From positions 1-36,261 of the forward strand of contig JADMJJ010000066.1 of assembly GCA_018780645.1 (NCBI GenBank): 36,261 bases of DNA, given 5' to 3'. Origin of the DNA: Burkholderiaceae bacterium. Lineage in GTDB: Bacteria > Pseudomonadota > Gammaproteobacteria > Burkholderiales > Burkholderiaceae_C. Shown here piece after piece: positions 7,046-15,125 of the stretch. Every line of letters begins with the position of its first letter. Position 1 is the first letter of the stretch. Position numbers and translations under genes: made by a program. The notes below the pieces were generated by a model. The model made no database searches. It had not been told where the DNA came from and was given only the letters and a program-made list of their open reading frames with translations.

Positions 7046-7825
7046 TCAGCTGGCAGGGTTGATGATGGACTGCGGCAGCGGCCGCACCATGCGCAGCCAT
7101 TTGCGGGCCGGCAGCTCGAACCGCGACTCGATATTAGCCGCGCGGCGCTCCAAAGTGTCACGATCCGGCACCTGCACGCCACGGGCGGCGACCAGAATCG
7201 TGTTGCCCTCCTTCGTGGGCGTCAGGCTCCAGACCTGGTCGGAGCCGAAGATCTGCGCCACGCGCCGGGCGGTGCGGGCAAAACTGGCGTCGCGGCCGAA
7301 CAGATTGACCGTCATCACGCCACCATCGTCGAGCACGCGGTGACAGCCCGCGTAGAAGGCCTCGTCGTCCAGCACCGGCGAGGCGGCGTCCTGGTCGTAG
7401 AGATCGACATTGAGCACCTGCACGGTCTGCAAGTTGGCGTCGTCGGCCACCCATCTCGCCGCATCGGTGTTCTGCACCGTCAGGCGCTTGTCATCGTCGG
7501 GCAGATGGAACCAGGCACGGCAGGCGGCAATCACCGAGGGGTTGATCTCGACCACCGTGGTTTGCATGCGCAGCACCTTGTGCGTGAAGCGGGTCAGCGC
7601 CGCGGCACCCATGCCCAGCTGCACGGCATGGCCCTCGTTGATTTCGTTCTCGGGCCGCCACAGCATCCAGGCCATCATGCGCTTGATGTAGTCCAGCTCC
7701 AGCGCTTGAGGCTTGCGTATGCGCATCGCCCCCTGGACCCAGATGCTGTCCAGGTGCAGAAAGCGCACGCCGTCGAATTCGGACATCGTGGCCGGGGCCA
7801 GGGCTATCTTCTTGCTTGTTCTCAT
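7046..7825 (-). CDS. Spermidine synthase-like protein
   Basis: A 259-residue protein of the polyamine aminopropyltransferase/SAM-dependent methyltransferase fold. It shows the nucleotide-binding GxGxG-like segment as HAVQLGMGAAALTRF near residue 65, the acidic strand-2 end TTVVEINPSV near 90, and LNVDLYDQDAASP near 140, corresponding to the catalytic aspartate region of spermidine synthases. The N-terminal segment LHLDSIWVQGAMRI resembles the family's substrate-entry strand. Many such proteins near secretion or transport genes are not true spermidine synthases, so the activity is uncertain. It is upstream of and probably co-transcribed with the GspE-type ATPase. No strong ribosome-binding site is visible. 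Confidence 0.75.
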   Translation of the reverse strand: MRTSKKIALAPATMSEFDGVRFLHLDSIWVQGAMRIRKPQALELDYIKRMMAWMLWRPENEINEGHAVQLGMGAAALTRFTHKVLRMQTTVVEINPSVIAACRAWFHLPDDDKRLTVQNTDAARWVADDANLQTVQVLNVDLYDQDAASPVLDDEAFYAGCHRVLDDGGVMTVNLFGRDASFARTARRVAQIFGSDQVWSLTPTKEGNTILVAARGVQVPDRDTLERRAANIESRFELPARKWLRMVRPLPQSIINPAS

Positions 7826-7868
7826 GGGGCTCGCAGCGGGGAATCGCCGGCCATGATAAGCGCCAGAC

Positions 7869-8363
7869 TCAGGTCACAGCCGCCTGCAGGGCCAGCCAGG
7901 CCGTGCGCTTGTGCGCATAGGCCAGGGTATAGGCGGGGCTGCTGGAGGGCAAGGCGACGATGCGGTAGCGCCCGGCCTCGTTGCCCAGCTGCTTGAGGCC
8001 GATGCGCGCGGCGGTGCCACCGTTGAAGGCCAGCGTCGTCACGGCCGGCAGCTCGGCCAGCAAATTCAGCAGATCGCTGCCGATATGGGCGCGGATGCTG
8101 CTGTCCAGGCTGCCCTCGCGCTGCGCCCGGGTAATCACGTCCCACAGGCCCACGCGGTGCCGCTGCAGCGTAGCCAGGCGCTCGGCATAGGGCAGCGCGT
8201 ACAGCTCCTCGCCCAGCACCTCACCCATCAGCCGCCAGAAGTGGTTGCGCGGATGGCCGTAATACTGCTGCACCTGCAGCGAAGCCACCCCGGGGAAGCT
8301 GCCCAGCACCAGCAGGCGGGTGTCCGGGCCGGCGACCGGGGCCAGGCCTTGCTGCAGCGTCAT
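7869..8363 (-). CDS. Hypoxanthine/uracil DNA glycosylase (UDG superfamily, HDG type)
   Basis: A 164-residue protein with the signature of family 6 (HDG) uracil-DNA-glycosylase-like enzymes: LLVLGSFPGVASLQVQQYYGHPRNHFW near residues 18-45, GLWDVI near 90, and a C-terminal VALPSSSPAYT motif matching the LPSTSPA-type leucine loop. Such enzymes excise deaminated purines, mainly hypoxanthine, from DNA. The size is as expected for the family. Its ATG overlaps the stop of the TatD-family gene by one base (TGATG at 8361-8365), so it is the third cistron of a purU-tatD-glycosylase operon. Confidence 0.88.
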   Translation of the reverse strand: MTLQQGLAPVAGPDTRLLVLGSFPGVASLQVQQYYGHPRNHFWRLMGEVLGEELYALPYAERLATLQRHRVGLWDVITRAQREGSLDSSIRAHIGSDLLNLLAELPAVTTLAFNGGTAARIGLKQLGNEAGRYRIVALPSSSPAYTLAYAHKRTAWLALQAAVT

Positions 8364-9175
8364 CAGACCAGGGCCGCCAGCCGCGGCAGCGCCGCACGCG
8401 CATTGGCGCTGGTGATGGCCGCCGTCTGCTCCAGGCTCCAGCCGCGCAGCTCGGCCAGTTGCTGGGCTATGCGCGGCAGCTCGGCCGGCTCGTTGCGGCT
8501 GCCCTCACCTGCCGCACGCTGCTCGGCGGTCTTGTACAGCCAGTGCGGCGGAATATCCGGTGCGTCGGTCTCCAGCACCAGGGTCGTCTCGGGCAGGTCT
8601 TTGGCCAAGCGGCGGATCTGCAGCGAGCGCTCGAAGGTCAGCGTGCCGCCAAAGCCCAGCCTGAAGCCCAGCTCGACAAAGGCCTGGGCCTGCTGATCGC
8701 TGCCATTGAACGCATGGGCAATGCCGCCGGCTACCTTGATGCGCCGCAGATGCTTCAGCAGCTGATCGGCGCTGCGCCGCACATGCAGTATCACCGGCAG
8801 TTCGAAGCGCTTGGCCAGCTGCAGCTGCGTCGCATAGAAGCGCTCCTGGCGGCCGGGGTCCAGGCCCGGCACGAAGTAGTCAAGGCCGATCTCGCCCACT
8901 GCCACCAGGCGCGGGTCGTGACGATGGGCCAGCAGCGCAGCCTCCAGCTGCACCAGGTCGTCATCGGTCGCGCGGCCGGTGTACAGCGGGTGTATGCCCA
9001 GCGCATAGCTCAGGCCGTGGCGGTGGGCCAGCTCGCGCACGGTGCCGAAGTTGCCGCGCTCCACCGACGGGATCACCATTTGCGTCACGCCCGCCTGAAC
9101 CGCCCTGCGCACCACTTCATCGCGGTCGGCATCGAACTCCGGCGCGTCGAGATGGACGTGGCTGTCGGTGAACAT
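8363..9175 (-). CDS. TatD-family metal-dependent hydrolase
   Basis: A 270-residue TIM-barrel hydrolase. All metal-ligand motifs are visible: FTDSHVHLD at the N-terminus, VAVGEIGLDYF near residue 92, PVILHVRRS near 130, GIAHAFNGS near 157, and LETDAPDIPPH near 205. TatD proteins are 3'-5' deoxyribonucleases or related phosphoesterases. The frame is open another 28 codons upstream, but the ATG at 9173-9175 gives the family-typical MFTDSHVHLD start and overlaps the purU stop as TGATG, so it is preferred. The same one-base overlap links it to the downstream glycosylase, suggesting translational coupling. The pairing with a DNA glycosylase hints at nucleic-acid repair, which is inference. Confidence 0.9.
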   Translation of the reverse strand: MFTDSHVHLDAPEFDADRDEVVRRAVQAGVTQMVIPSVERGNFGTVRELAHRHGLSYALGIHPLYTGRATDDDLVQLEAALLAHRHDPRLVAVGEIGLDYFVPGLDPGRQERFYATQLQLAKRFELPVILHVRRSADQLLKHLRRIKVAGGIAHAFNGSDQQAQAFVELGFRLGFGGTLTFERSLQIRRLAKDLPETTLVLETDAPDIPPHWLYKTAEQRAAGEGSRNEPAELPRIAQQLAELRGWSLEQTAAITSANARAALPRLAALV

Positions 9176-10044
9176 CAACGAAAGACCACGGTCCTTTTGC
9201 CGTTCATCAGCACCCGGTGCTCGGCATGCCACTGGATCGCCCGCGCCAGCGTCACGCACTCGGTGTCCCGGCCTATGGACACCAGCTGCTCGGGCGCCAT
9301 GCTGTGGTCAATGCGGGCCACCTCCTGCTCGATGATGGGGCCTTCATCCAGATCCGAGGTCACATAGTGCGCCGTCGCGCCGATCAGTTTGACGCCCCGC
9401 TCATGGGCCTGGTGATAGGGCTTGGCGCCCTTGAAGCTGGGCAGGAAGGAGTGGTGGATATTGATCGCCCGGCCGGCCAGGAACTGGCACAGCTCCTGGG
9501 ACAGCACTTGCATGTAGCGAGCCAGCACCACCAGATCGACCTGCTGCTCGGTCAGCACCTCGCGCACCTTGGCCTCCTGGGCGGCCTTCTGCTCAGGCGT
9601 GCTGTTCAGCAGCGGCAGGTGGTGGAAGGGGATGTTGTGCGAGGCGGCCAGCTGGTAGAAGTCGCGGTGGTTGGAGACGATGGCGACGATCTCCACCGGC
9701 AGGTGCCCGGTCTGCCAGCGGAACAGCAGATCGTTGAGGCAGTGGCCCAGCTTGGACACCATGATCACCACCCGCGCCTTGGCCTCCTTGGCGACCAGGG
9801 TCCAGTCCATCTGCAGACGCGTGGCCAGCGCCTCGAAACCCTGCCTCAGGCTGGCCGCGTCCTGCGATGCATCGGCACATTCGAACTCGATGCGCATGAA
9901 GAAGCGCTGATGGTCCGGGTCGCCGTGCTGGGCCGAGGTGATGATGTTGCCGCCGCGCTCGAGCAGATAGGCGCTGACGGCATGGACGATGCCCGCCTGG
10001 TCGGGGCAGCTGAGTTTGAGGATGAAGCGGGGCTTGGCGGTCAT
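9175..10044 (-). CDS. purU: Formyltetrahydrofolate deformylase PurU
   Basis: A 289-residue cytoplasmic enzyme that hydrolyses 10-formyl-THF to THF and formate, balancing one-carbon units. The N-terminal ACT domain (ILKLSCPDQAGIVHAVSAYL) spans roughly 1-85, and the formyl-transferase domain follows. Catalytic residues are present in INIHHSFLPSF (Asn195, His197) and SDLDEGPI (Asp233). ILVLARYMQVLS-type spacing before the catalytic block is normal for PurU. The frame is open to an ATG at 10069-10071, adding nine residues. The ATG at 10042-10044 (MTAKPRFIL) fits family N-termini better, but neither start has a strong ribosome-binding site. It heads the overlapping three-gene operon. Confidence 0.92.
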   Translation of the reverse strand: MTAKPRFILKLSCPDQAGIVHAVSAYLLERGGNIITSAQHGDPDHQRFFMRIEFECADASQDAASLRQGFEALATRLQMDWTLVAKEAKARVVIMVSKLGHCLNDLLFRWQTGHLPVEIVAIVSNHRDFYQLAASHNIPFHHLPLLNSTPEQKAAQEAKVREVLTEQQVDLVVLARYMQVLSQELCQFLAGRAINIHHSFLPSFKGAKPYHQAHERGVKLIGATAHYVTSDLDEGPIIEQEVARIDHSMAPEQLVSIGRDTECVTLARAIQWHAEHRVLMNGKRTVVFR

Positions 10045-10084
10045 TTTGAGCAAGAGAGTTCCTGCCCGCATCCTACAAGCCCCA

Positions 10085-10144
10085 CGTCGCCCGGATGAAA
10101 TCCGGGGCCGCCCCGCGTCAAACCCCGGATTGCATCCGGGCTAC
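10085..10144 (+). repeat. REPIN-like palindromic repeat, copy 2
   Basis: Two inverted halves, GTCGCCCGGATGAAATCCGG and CCGGATTGCATCCGGGCTAC, flank a short GC-rich loop. The right end contains the ald stop codon (CTA at 10141-10143, read as TAG on the minus strand), so the repeat is part of the ald mRNA. Its left end is about 40 bases upstream of the purU start. Confidence 0.8.
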
Positions 10145-11256
10145 TTCAACCAGGTCAGCGGATCGACCGCCTCATAGCCCAAGGCATGGGCCACCTCGGC
10201 ATTCGTCACCGAGCCCCCGGCCACATTCAGGCCGGCGCGCAGATGGGCGTTGTCCAGCAGGGCCTGGCGGGCGCCCTGGTCGGCCAGCTCCAGGATGAAG
10301 GGCAATGTGACGTTGTTCAAGGCCATCGTCGAGGTGCGCGGCACGCCGCCGGGCATATTGGCCACGCAGTAGTGGACGATGCCGTCCACCTCGTAGGTCG
10401 GCTCGGCATGGGTGGTGGCCCGCGAGGTCTCGAAGCAGCCGCCCTGGTCTATGGCCACATCGACGATCACCGCGCCGGGCCGCATCAGCTTGAGCATGGC
10501 CTTGCTGACCAGCTTCGGTGCCGAGGCGCCGGGAATCAGCACGCCGCCGATGACCAGGTCGCTGTCGGCCAGATGGCGCTCGATGCTGTCCCGCGTGGAC
10601 ACCGCCGTCTGGATGCGGGTGCCGAACTGAGCCACCAGGCGCCGCAGCACGTCGACCGAGCGGTCGATGACCACCACCTGGGCGCCCAGCCCTATGGCCA
10701 TGATGGCGGCATTGCTGCCGACCACACCGCCGCCCAAGATCAACACCTTGCCGGCCTCCACGCCCGGCACGCCGCCCAGCAGCAGGCCGCGCCCGCCCTT
10801 GGAGCGCTCCAGACAGGAGGCACCGGCCTGGATGGACATGCGGCCGGCCACCTCGGACATCGGCGCCAGCAGCGGCAGGCCGCCATTGGCCGCCGTGACC
10901 GTCTCATACGCAATGCAGGTGGCGCCGCTGGCCACCAGGTCCTTGGTCTGCTCGGGGTCGGGAGCCAGATGCAGATAGGTGAACAGGGTCTGGCCGGCGC
11001 GCAGCTGGGCCCGCTCCACGGCCTGCGGCTCCTTGACCTTGACGATCATCTCTGCCTGCCCCCAGACCTCGGCGGCCGTATCGGCAATGCGCGCGCCGGC
11101 AGCGCGGTAGTCGGCATCGCTGGCGCTGATGCCGGCCCCGGCGCCGGTCTGCACCAGCACCTCATGGCCGTGGGTCACGGCCTCCCGCACCGAGCCCGGC
11201 GTCATGCCGACGCGGTATTCATGATTCTTGATTTCCTTGGGTACGCCTATCAGCAT
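10141..11256 (-). CDS. ald: Alanine dehydrogenase
   Basis: A 371-residue NAD-dependent enzyme interconverting L-alanine and pyruvate plus ammonia. The start [23 protein letters not shown] is diagnostic. The region with the catalytic Lys and His follows (MIVKVKEPQ near residue 73, [10 protein letters not shown] near 92). The Rossmann segment [21 protein letters not shown] lies near 170 and the C-terminal [18 protein letters not shown] near 300. Length is as in other Ald proteins. AGGAGACAACAAG precedes the ATG. The stop codon lies inside a REPIN-like repeat. It is transcribed away from the PEP-CTERM gene and appears monocistronic. Confidence 0.96.
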   Translation of the reverse strand: MLIGVPKEIKNHEYRVGMTPGSVREAVTHGHEVLVQTGAGAGISASDADYRAAGARIADTAAEVWGQAEMIVKVKEPQAVERAQLRAGQTLFTYLHLAPDPEQTKDLVASGATCIAYETVTAANGGLPLLAPMSEVAGRMSIQAGASCLERSKGGRGLLLGGVPGVEAGKVLILGGGVVGSNAAIMAIGLGAQVVVIDRSVDVLRRLVAQFGTRIQTAVSTRDSIERHLADSDLVIGGVLIPGASAPKLVSKAMLKLMRPGAVIVDVAIDQGGCFETSRATTHAEPTYEVDGIVHYCVANMPGGVPRTSTMALNNVTLPFILELADQGARQALLDNAHLRAGLNVAGGSVTNAEVAHALGYEAVDPLTWLK

Positions 11257-11541
11257 CTTGTTGTCTCCTCAATGTGATGGAAGGCCGGCGCCGGATGGGC
11301 GCACGCGGCCCGCGTTCTGCCCCAGGTGATCGCCCCGGGACATGGCGCCCAGAATAAGCGATCCCGTCGACTGCCGTACGCAGGAAATCCTGGCGTTGCA
11401 GCCCAAGGGTTTACGCGGGAAATCGCACGCTGCGCCGTTGTCGGCAGACTTTACAACCAGGCGCGCTGCGGCATCGCCGCGAATCGCTCGCGCCCAAGCA
11501 AGCAATTGATTCACTTATGAAATATCAAAATTGAGCAGCCA
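11257..11541. other. Gene-free stretch upstream of ald
   Basis: This divergent intergenic region is about 400 bases long between the ald and PEP-CTERM starts. The only strong signals are the sigma-54 motif at its right side (11542-11557) and the ald ribosome-binding site. An AT-richer patch at about 11500-11537 (CAATTGAT...ATCAAAATTG) lies just upstream of the sigma-54 motif. It could hold an activator site, but the dyad is imperfect. Short open frames here lack ribosome-binding sites. Confidence 0.5.
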
Positions 11542-11557
11542 TGGCACAGAAAATGCA
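11542..11557 (+). promoter_or_regulatory. Sigma-54 (RpoN) promoter for the PEP-CTERM gene
   Basis: TGGCACAGAAAATGCA matches the -24/-12 consensus (TGGCAC-N5-TTGCW): the invariant GG at 11543-11544 and GC at 11555-11556 have the required 10-base spacing. It would start transcription near 11567, leaving a leader of about 90 bases with a small GACCC-TCC-GGGTC hairpin. RpoN control with the PrsK/PrsR system is known for PEP-CTERM genes in several betaproteobacteria, which supports the call. Confidence 0.65.
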
Positions 11558-11659
11558 CCAGGCGTCCCTTGCGTTGGGATCAAGGAAAACAGTGCGAGCA
11601 ACGCACAAATCAAGGCCTGACCCTCCGGGTCGGGGACTCAACCCTAGGGAAAGGTAAGC

Positions 11660-12436
11660 ATGTCCAAACTTCACCTCAAACCGGCGATGATCGGCACCCT
11701 GCTGCTCGGCGCCACGTTGGCAGCACAGGCCGCGGTCGTGACCGTTCTCCCCAGCGACGCCAGCTGGGGCACCACGGGCAATAGCGGAGCCGGCAGCAGT
11801 GCCATCACTGCAGCGGCCCCACACCTGGGCAATGGCTCGATCGAGCTGCATGGCGACCGCACCCGCTTCCAGAAGGCCACCGGCGATCTGGGCCTGCTCA
11901 ACGACGTGTTGAGCCTGACCTTCGATTGGTCCATCGCCATCGGCAGCACGTCCAATCTCGCGGCCGACTACACACCGGCGCTTCGCCTGCTGGTGGTCGA
12001 TGGTGGTCAGTTCAGCGAGCTGATCTGGGAAGGCGCCTACAACGGCACCTATGGCAACACCACCAAGGGGCAGTGGTACTCCAGCGGCGCCAACGATGTG
12101 TTCCACCGCTGGGTGACCGGCGTCGGCGAAACGCAGGATGGTGGCGCGCAGGTCAAACTGTCGATCGACGACTGGGCCGACGACGCCAGCTCGGGCGGAA
12201 ACCAGTGGTACAGCGACGCTGCACGGGTCTATTCAATCAGCGTCGGTGCCGGATCCAGCGTGGGCGCAGGCTATCAGGCCTATGCCGACAACGTGACCTA
12301 TGCCACCACCGCCGGCAGCACGAGCTATAACTTCGAGGTACGCGCCGCGGCCAACGTGCCCGAGCCGGCCAGCCTGGCCCTGGTCGGACTGGCCCTGGCC
12401 GGGGCCGCCTTCACCAGCCGCAGAACCCGGCGCTGA
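11660..12436 (+). CDS. PEP-CTERM sorting-domain protein, exported
   Basis: A 258-residue protein of unknown function. A signal peptide with hydrophobic core IGTLLLGATLAAQA ends near residue 24. The mature part is rich in Gly, Ser, Asp and Trp and lacks cysteine, and no enzymatic motif is recognised. The C-terminus is a textbook PEP-CTERM tail: VPEPASLALVGLALAG, a hydrophobic segment, then SRRTRR. Such tails are processed by exosortase and linked to exopolysaccharide production. No exosortase or EPS gene is in the window, so processing must rely on genes elsewhere. AAGG precedes the ATG. It stands alone between a sigma-54 promoter and a strong terminator. The mature region could be a beta-rich surface or matrix protein, which is inference. 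Confidence 0.88.
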   Translation: MSKLHLKPAMIGTLLLGATLAAQAAVVTVLPSDASWGTTGNSGAGSSAITAAAPHLGNGSIELHGDRTRFQKATGDLGLLNDVLSLTFDWSIAIGSTSNLAADYTPALRLLVVDGGQFSELIWEGAYNGTYGNTTKGQWYSSGANDVFHRWVTGVGETQDGGAQVKLSIDDWADDASSGGNQWYSDAARVYSISVGAGSSVGAGYQAYADNVTYATTAGSTSYNFEVRAAANVPEPASLALVGLALAGAAFTSRRTRR

Positions 12437-12454
12437 GGCAGGGGCGCCCCATCG

Positions 12455-12483
12455 ATACCCCGCCCCGGCGGGGTATTTTTTTT
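12455..12483 (+). terminator. Rho-independent terminator after the PEP-CTERM gene
   Basis: A perfect 10-bp stem ATACCCCGCC / GGCGGGGTAT with a CC turn is followed by an eight-T run (12476-12483). It starts 18 bases after the PEP-CTERM stop. The T tract is only on the plus strand; it ends five bases before the convergent copZ stop. Confidence 0.9.
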
Positions 12484-12487
12484 CTCA

Positions 12488-12688
12488 TCAGGCCGGCACC
12501 GGCGTGTAACCCGCCGCGGTGATGGCCTCGCTCAGCTCGGCCGTGTCGGCATGGGCCGGATCGATCTCGACGCGCAGCGCGGGCACATCGAAGTACACGC
12601 GGGCCTGCGGGTCGGCCTCGCGCAGGGCGCGGTTGATCTTGCTGGCGCAGTGGCCACAGCTCAGGTCCTTGACTTGAAAGGCAATCAT
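12488..12688 (-). CDS. copZ: CopZ-like heavy-metal-associated (HMA) domain copper chaperone
   Basis: A 66-residue single HMA domain starting MIAFQVKDLSCGHCASKI. The metal site is Cys11-Gly-His-Cys14, a CGHC variant of the usual CxxC. The frame is open farther upstream, but the ATG at 12686-12688 is the natural domain start, with GGAG upstream. Such chaperones pass Cu(I) to CopA in the cytoplasm. It is divergent from copA, and a candidate CueR-type promoter lies just upstream (12718-12748). Confidence 0.88.
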   Translation of the reverse strand: MIAFQVKDLSCGHCASKINRALREADPQARVYFDVPALRVEIDPAHADTAELSEAITAAGYTPVPA

Positions 12689-12717
12689 CGGAGGCTCCGC
12701 GGGTTTGACAAGCCTCA

Positions 12718-12748
12718 AGCGTCGAGTTTGACATGCGGTTAAGGTCAA
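12718..12748 (-). promoter_or_regulatory. Candidate CueR-type promoter for copZ
   Basis: Read on the minus strand, TTGACC (-35, 12743-12748) is followed by a 19-base spacer and GACGCT (-10 position, 12718-12723). The long spacer and ACCTTAAC...GTCAAACT half-sites resemble MerR-family metal promoters, but the dyad is degenerate. Confidence 0.5.
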
Positions 12749-12799
12749 GGGCTCGCGCAAGATGCCCACACCGCCGGTGATGGCAATCGCCGGCGGCGC

Positions 12800-12830
12800 T
12801 TGACCCTCCCATGATGGCAAGCTTGACCAT
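12800..12830 (+). promoter_or_regulatory. CueR operator/promoter for copA
   Basis: TTGACC (-35, 12800-12805), a 19-base spacer and GACCAT (-10 position, 12825-12830) frame a dyad centred on CCATGATGG (12809-12817), with flanks ACCCTCC and GGCAAGCT. This closely parallels the known CueR-controlled copA promoters (TTGACCTTCC-N-GGAAGG type with 19-20 bp spacing). It shows that the ATG at 12811 lies in the promoter and cannot be the translation start. Confidence 0.75.
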
Positions 12831-12861
12831 CACCGAACCGATCACTCCCCCCGAGGTCCCC

Positions 12862-15114
12862 ATGAGCACCGCACTTGCCAACGCCCTCAGCCATGCGCCC
12901 GATATCCAGCTGCAGATAGGCGGCATGACCTGCGCCTCCTGCGTGCTGCGGGTGGAGAAAGCCCTGCTCAAGGTGCCAGGCGTGGCCGCGGCCAGCGTCA
13001 ATCTGGCGACCGAGCGGGCTACCGTGCAGGCCGGGCCCGAGGTGGCCCTCGATGCGCTGACGGCGGCCATCGTCAAGGCCGGCTACGAAGCCAGCGTCTA
13101 CCAGGACAGCCCGCCCGCGGTCGAGGGCGGCGATGCGCCAGCCGATGAAGCACTGCACCTGCCCGAATGGTGGCATGTGGCCCTGGCCGGTGCGCTGACC
13201 CTGCCGCTGATGCTGCCGATGCTGCTGAGCCCGCTGGGCATCGAATGGATGCTGGGCGGCTGGTGGCAGCTGGCCCTGGCCTCGCCGGTGCAGTTCTGGC
13301 TGGGCGCGCGCTTCTACGTGGCGGGCTTCAAGGCGGTGCGTGCCGGCGCCGGCAATATGGACCTGCTGGTGGCGCTGGGCACCTCGGCAGCGTACGGCCT
13401 GTCGGTCTATCTGCTGCTGCGCCACGCGGACCACGGCATGATGCACCTGTACTTCGAGGCCTCGGCCGCCGTCATCACGCTGGTGCTGCTGGGCAAATGG
13501 CTGGAGGCCCGCGCCAAGCGCCAGACCACGGCTGCGCTGCGCGCGCTGAATGCGCTGCGCCCCAGCACCGCCCGCGTGCGTCGCGACGGGCAGGAGCTGG
13601 ACCTGCCGATCGCCCAGGTGCGCATCGGCGACCAGGTCGTGGTGCGCCCCGGCGAACGCATTGCCGTCGATGGCCAGGTGCTGGAGGGCCGCAGCCATGT
13701 GGACGAGGCGCTGATCACCGGCGAGAGCCTGCCGGTGGCCAAGGAGCCCGGCACCCGCGTCAGCGGCGGTGCGCTGAATGGCGAGGGCGCGCTTCTCGTC
13801 AAGACGCTGGCCATCGGCGCCGAGACCACCCTGGGCCGCATCATCCGTCTGGTCGAGTCGGCCCAGGCCGCCAAGGCGCCGATACAGCGCATCGTCGATC
13901 GCGTCAGCGCCATCTTCGTGCCGGTGGTGCTGGGCCTGGCCCTGCTGACCCTGCTGGGCTGGATCTTCTACAACGGCGACTGGGAGCAGGCCCTGGTCAA
14001 CGCCGTCTCGGTGCTGGTCATCGCCTGCCCCTGTGCACTGGGCCTGGCAACGCCGACGGCCATCATGGTGGGCACCGGCGTGGCCGCCAGCCACGGCATC
14101 CTGATCAAGGACGCACAGGCGCTGGAACTGGCCCATGCGGTGACCACGGTCGCCTTCGACAAGACCGGCACCCTGACCGAGGGCCATCCGCAGCTCAGCC
14201 ATCTGCAGGCGGCCGACGGCAGCAGCGAGCGCGAGCTGCTGACCCTGGCCGCCGCGCTGCAGCGCCAGAGCGAACACCCGCTGGCCCGCGCCGTGACCAC
14301 CCGTGCCCAGGCCGACGGCCTGCAAGCCCCCGATGCCCAGGACCTGCAGGCCCTGCCCGGCCGCGGACTGCAGGGGCGTGTCGACGGCCGCCTGCTGAGC
14401 CTGGGCAGCGACCGGCTGGCCCAGGAACTCCATGCCACGCCCAGCGCCGCCCTGGCTCAGGCGGCTCAAGGCCTGCAAACCCAAGGGCAAAGCGTCTCCT
14501 GGCTGATCGAGCAAACCACAGACGGCCAGCGCATCCTGGGCCTGCTGGCCTTTGGCGACACCCTCAAGCCCAGCGCCGCCAAGGCCGTGGCCCGCCTGCA
14601 TGCACTGGGCATTGCCACGGTGATGCTGAGCGGCGACAACCTCGGCGCTGCCAGCGCCGTGGCCCGGGAGCTGGGCATTCAGACGGTGCGTGCCCCCGTA
14701 CTACCGGCCGACAAGGCCGCCGCCGTGCAGGCGCTGCGCGCACAGGGCCAGGTGGTGGCCATGGTGGGCGACGGCATCAACGACGCGCCGGCCCTGGCCG
14801 CCGCCGATGTGGGCATCGCCATGGCCAGCGGCACCGATGTGGCGATGGAAACCGCCGCCATCACGCTGATGCGCGGTGACCCGCGCCTGGTGGCCGAGGC
14901 CATCCACGTCTCGCGCCGCACCTACGCCAAGATCAAGCAGAACCTGTTCTGGGCCTTTGCCTACAACGTGGTCGGCATACCACTGGCCGCCCTGGGCCTG
15001 CTGAGCCCGGTGATCGCCGGCGCGGCGATGGCCTTCAGCAGCGTCAGCGTGGTCAGCAATGCGCTGCTGCTCAAGCGCTGGAAGCCGGAGTCCGATGTCA
15101 AATCGGGAGACTGA
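12862..15114 (+). CDS. copA: Copper-exporting P1B-type ATPase CopA
   Basis: A 750-residue inner-membrane Cu(I) export pump. It has one N-terminal HMA domain (GMTCASC, Cys24 and Cys27), eight membrane segments, an actuator TGES motif (LITGESLPV) and the transmembrane copper site CPC at 389-391. The phosphorylation motif DKTGT has Asp433, followed by the SEHPL nucleotide-binding motif and the GDGIND hinge at 636-641. The ATG at 12862 ([11 protein letters not shown]) is chosen because it has GAGG upstream and because an in-frame ATG at 12811 falls inside the CueR promoter. cueR follows after 11 bases, giving an autoregulated copA-cueR operon. Confidence 0.96.
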   Translation: MSTALANALSHAPDIQLQIGGMTCASCVLRVEKALLKVPGVAAASVNLATERATVQAGPEVALDALTAAIVKAGYEASVYQDSPPAVEGGDAPADEALHLPEWWHVALAGALTLPLMLPMLLSPLGIEWMLGGWWQLALASPVQFWLGARFYVAGFKAVRAGAGNMDLLVALGTSAAYGLSVYLLLRHADHGMMHLYFEASAAVITLVLLGKWLEARAKRQTTAALRALNALRPSTARVRRDGQELDLPIAQVRIGDQVVVRPGERIAVDGQVLEGRSHVDEALITGESLPVAKEPGTRVSGGALNGEGALLVKTLAIGAETTLGRIIRLVESAQAAKAPIQRIVDRVSAIFVPVVLGLALLTLLGWIFYNGDWEQALVNAVSVLVIACPCALGLATPTAIMVGTGVAASHGILIKDAQALELAHAVTTVAFDKTGTLTEGHPQLSHLQAADGSSERELLTLAAALQRQSEHPLARAVTTRAQADGLQAPDAQDLQALPGRGLQGRVDGRLLSLGSDRLAQELHATPSAALAQAAQGLQTQGQSVSWLIEQTTDGQRILGLLAFGDTLKPSAAKAVARLHALGIATVMLSGDNLGAASAVARELGIQTVRAPVLPADKAAAVQALRAQGQVVAMVGDGINDAPALAAADVGIAMASGTDVAMETAAITLMRGDPRLVAEAIHVSRRTYAKIKQNLFWAFAYNVVGIPLAALGLLSPVIAGAAMAFSSVSVVSNALLLKRWKPESDVKSGD

Positions 15115-15125
15115 GGAAACCCACC

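Noticed and set aside
11643-11650. A third CCCTAGGG palindrome, just before the PEP-CTERM start
   Set aside because: It is single, lies in the leader downstream of the sigma-54 start, and lacks the paired arrangement seen at 5144-5163.
12811-12861. Earlier ATG start for copA
   Set aside because: It lies in the centre of the CueR operator between the -35 and -10 elements, so it cannot be in the transcript.
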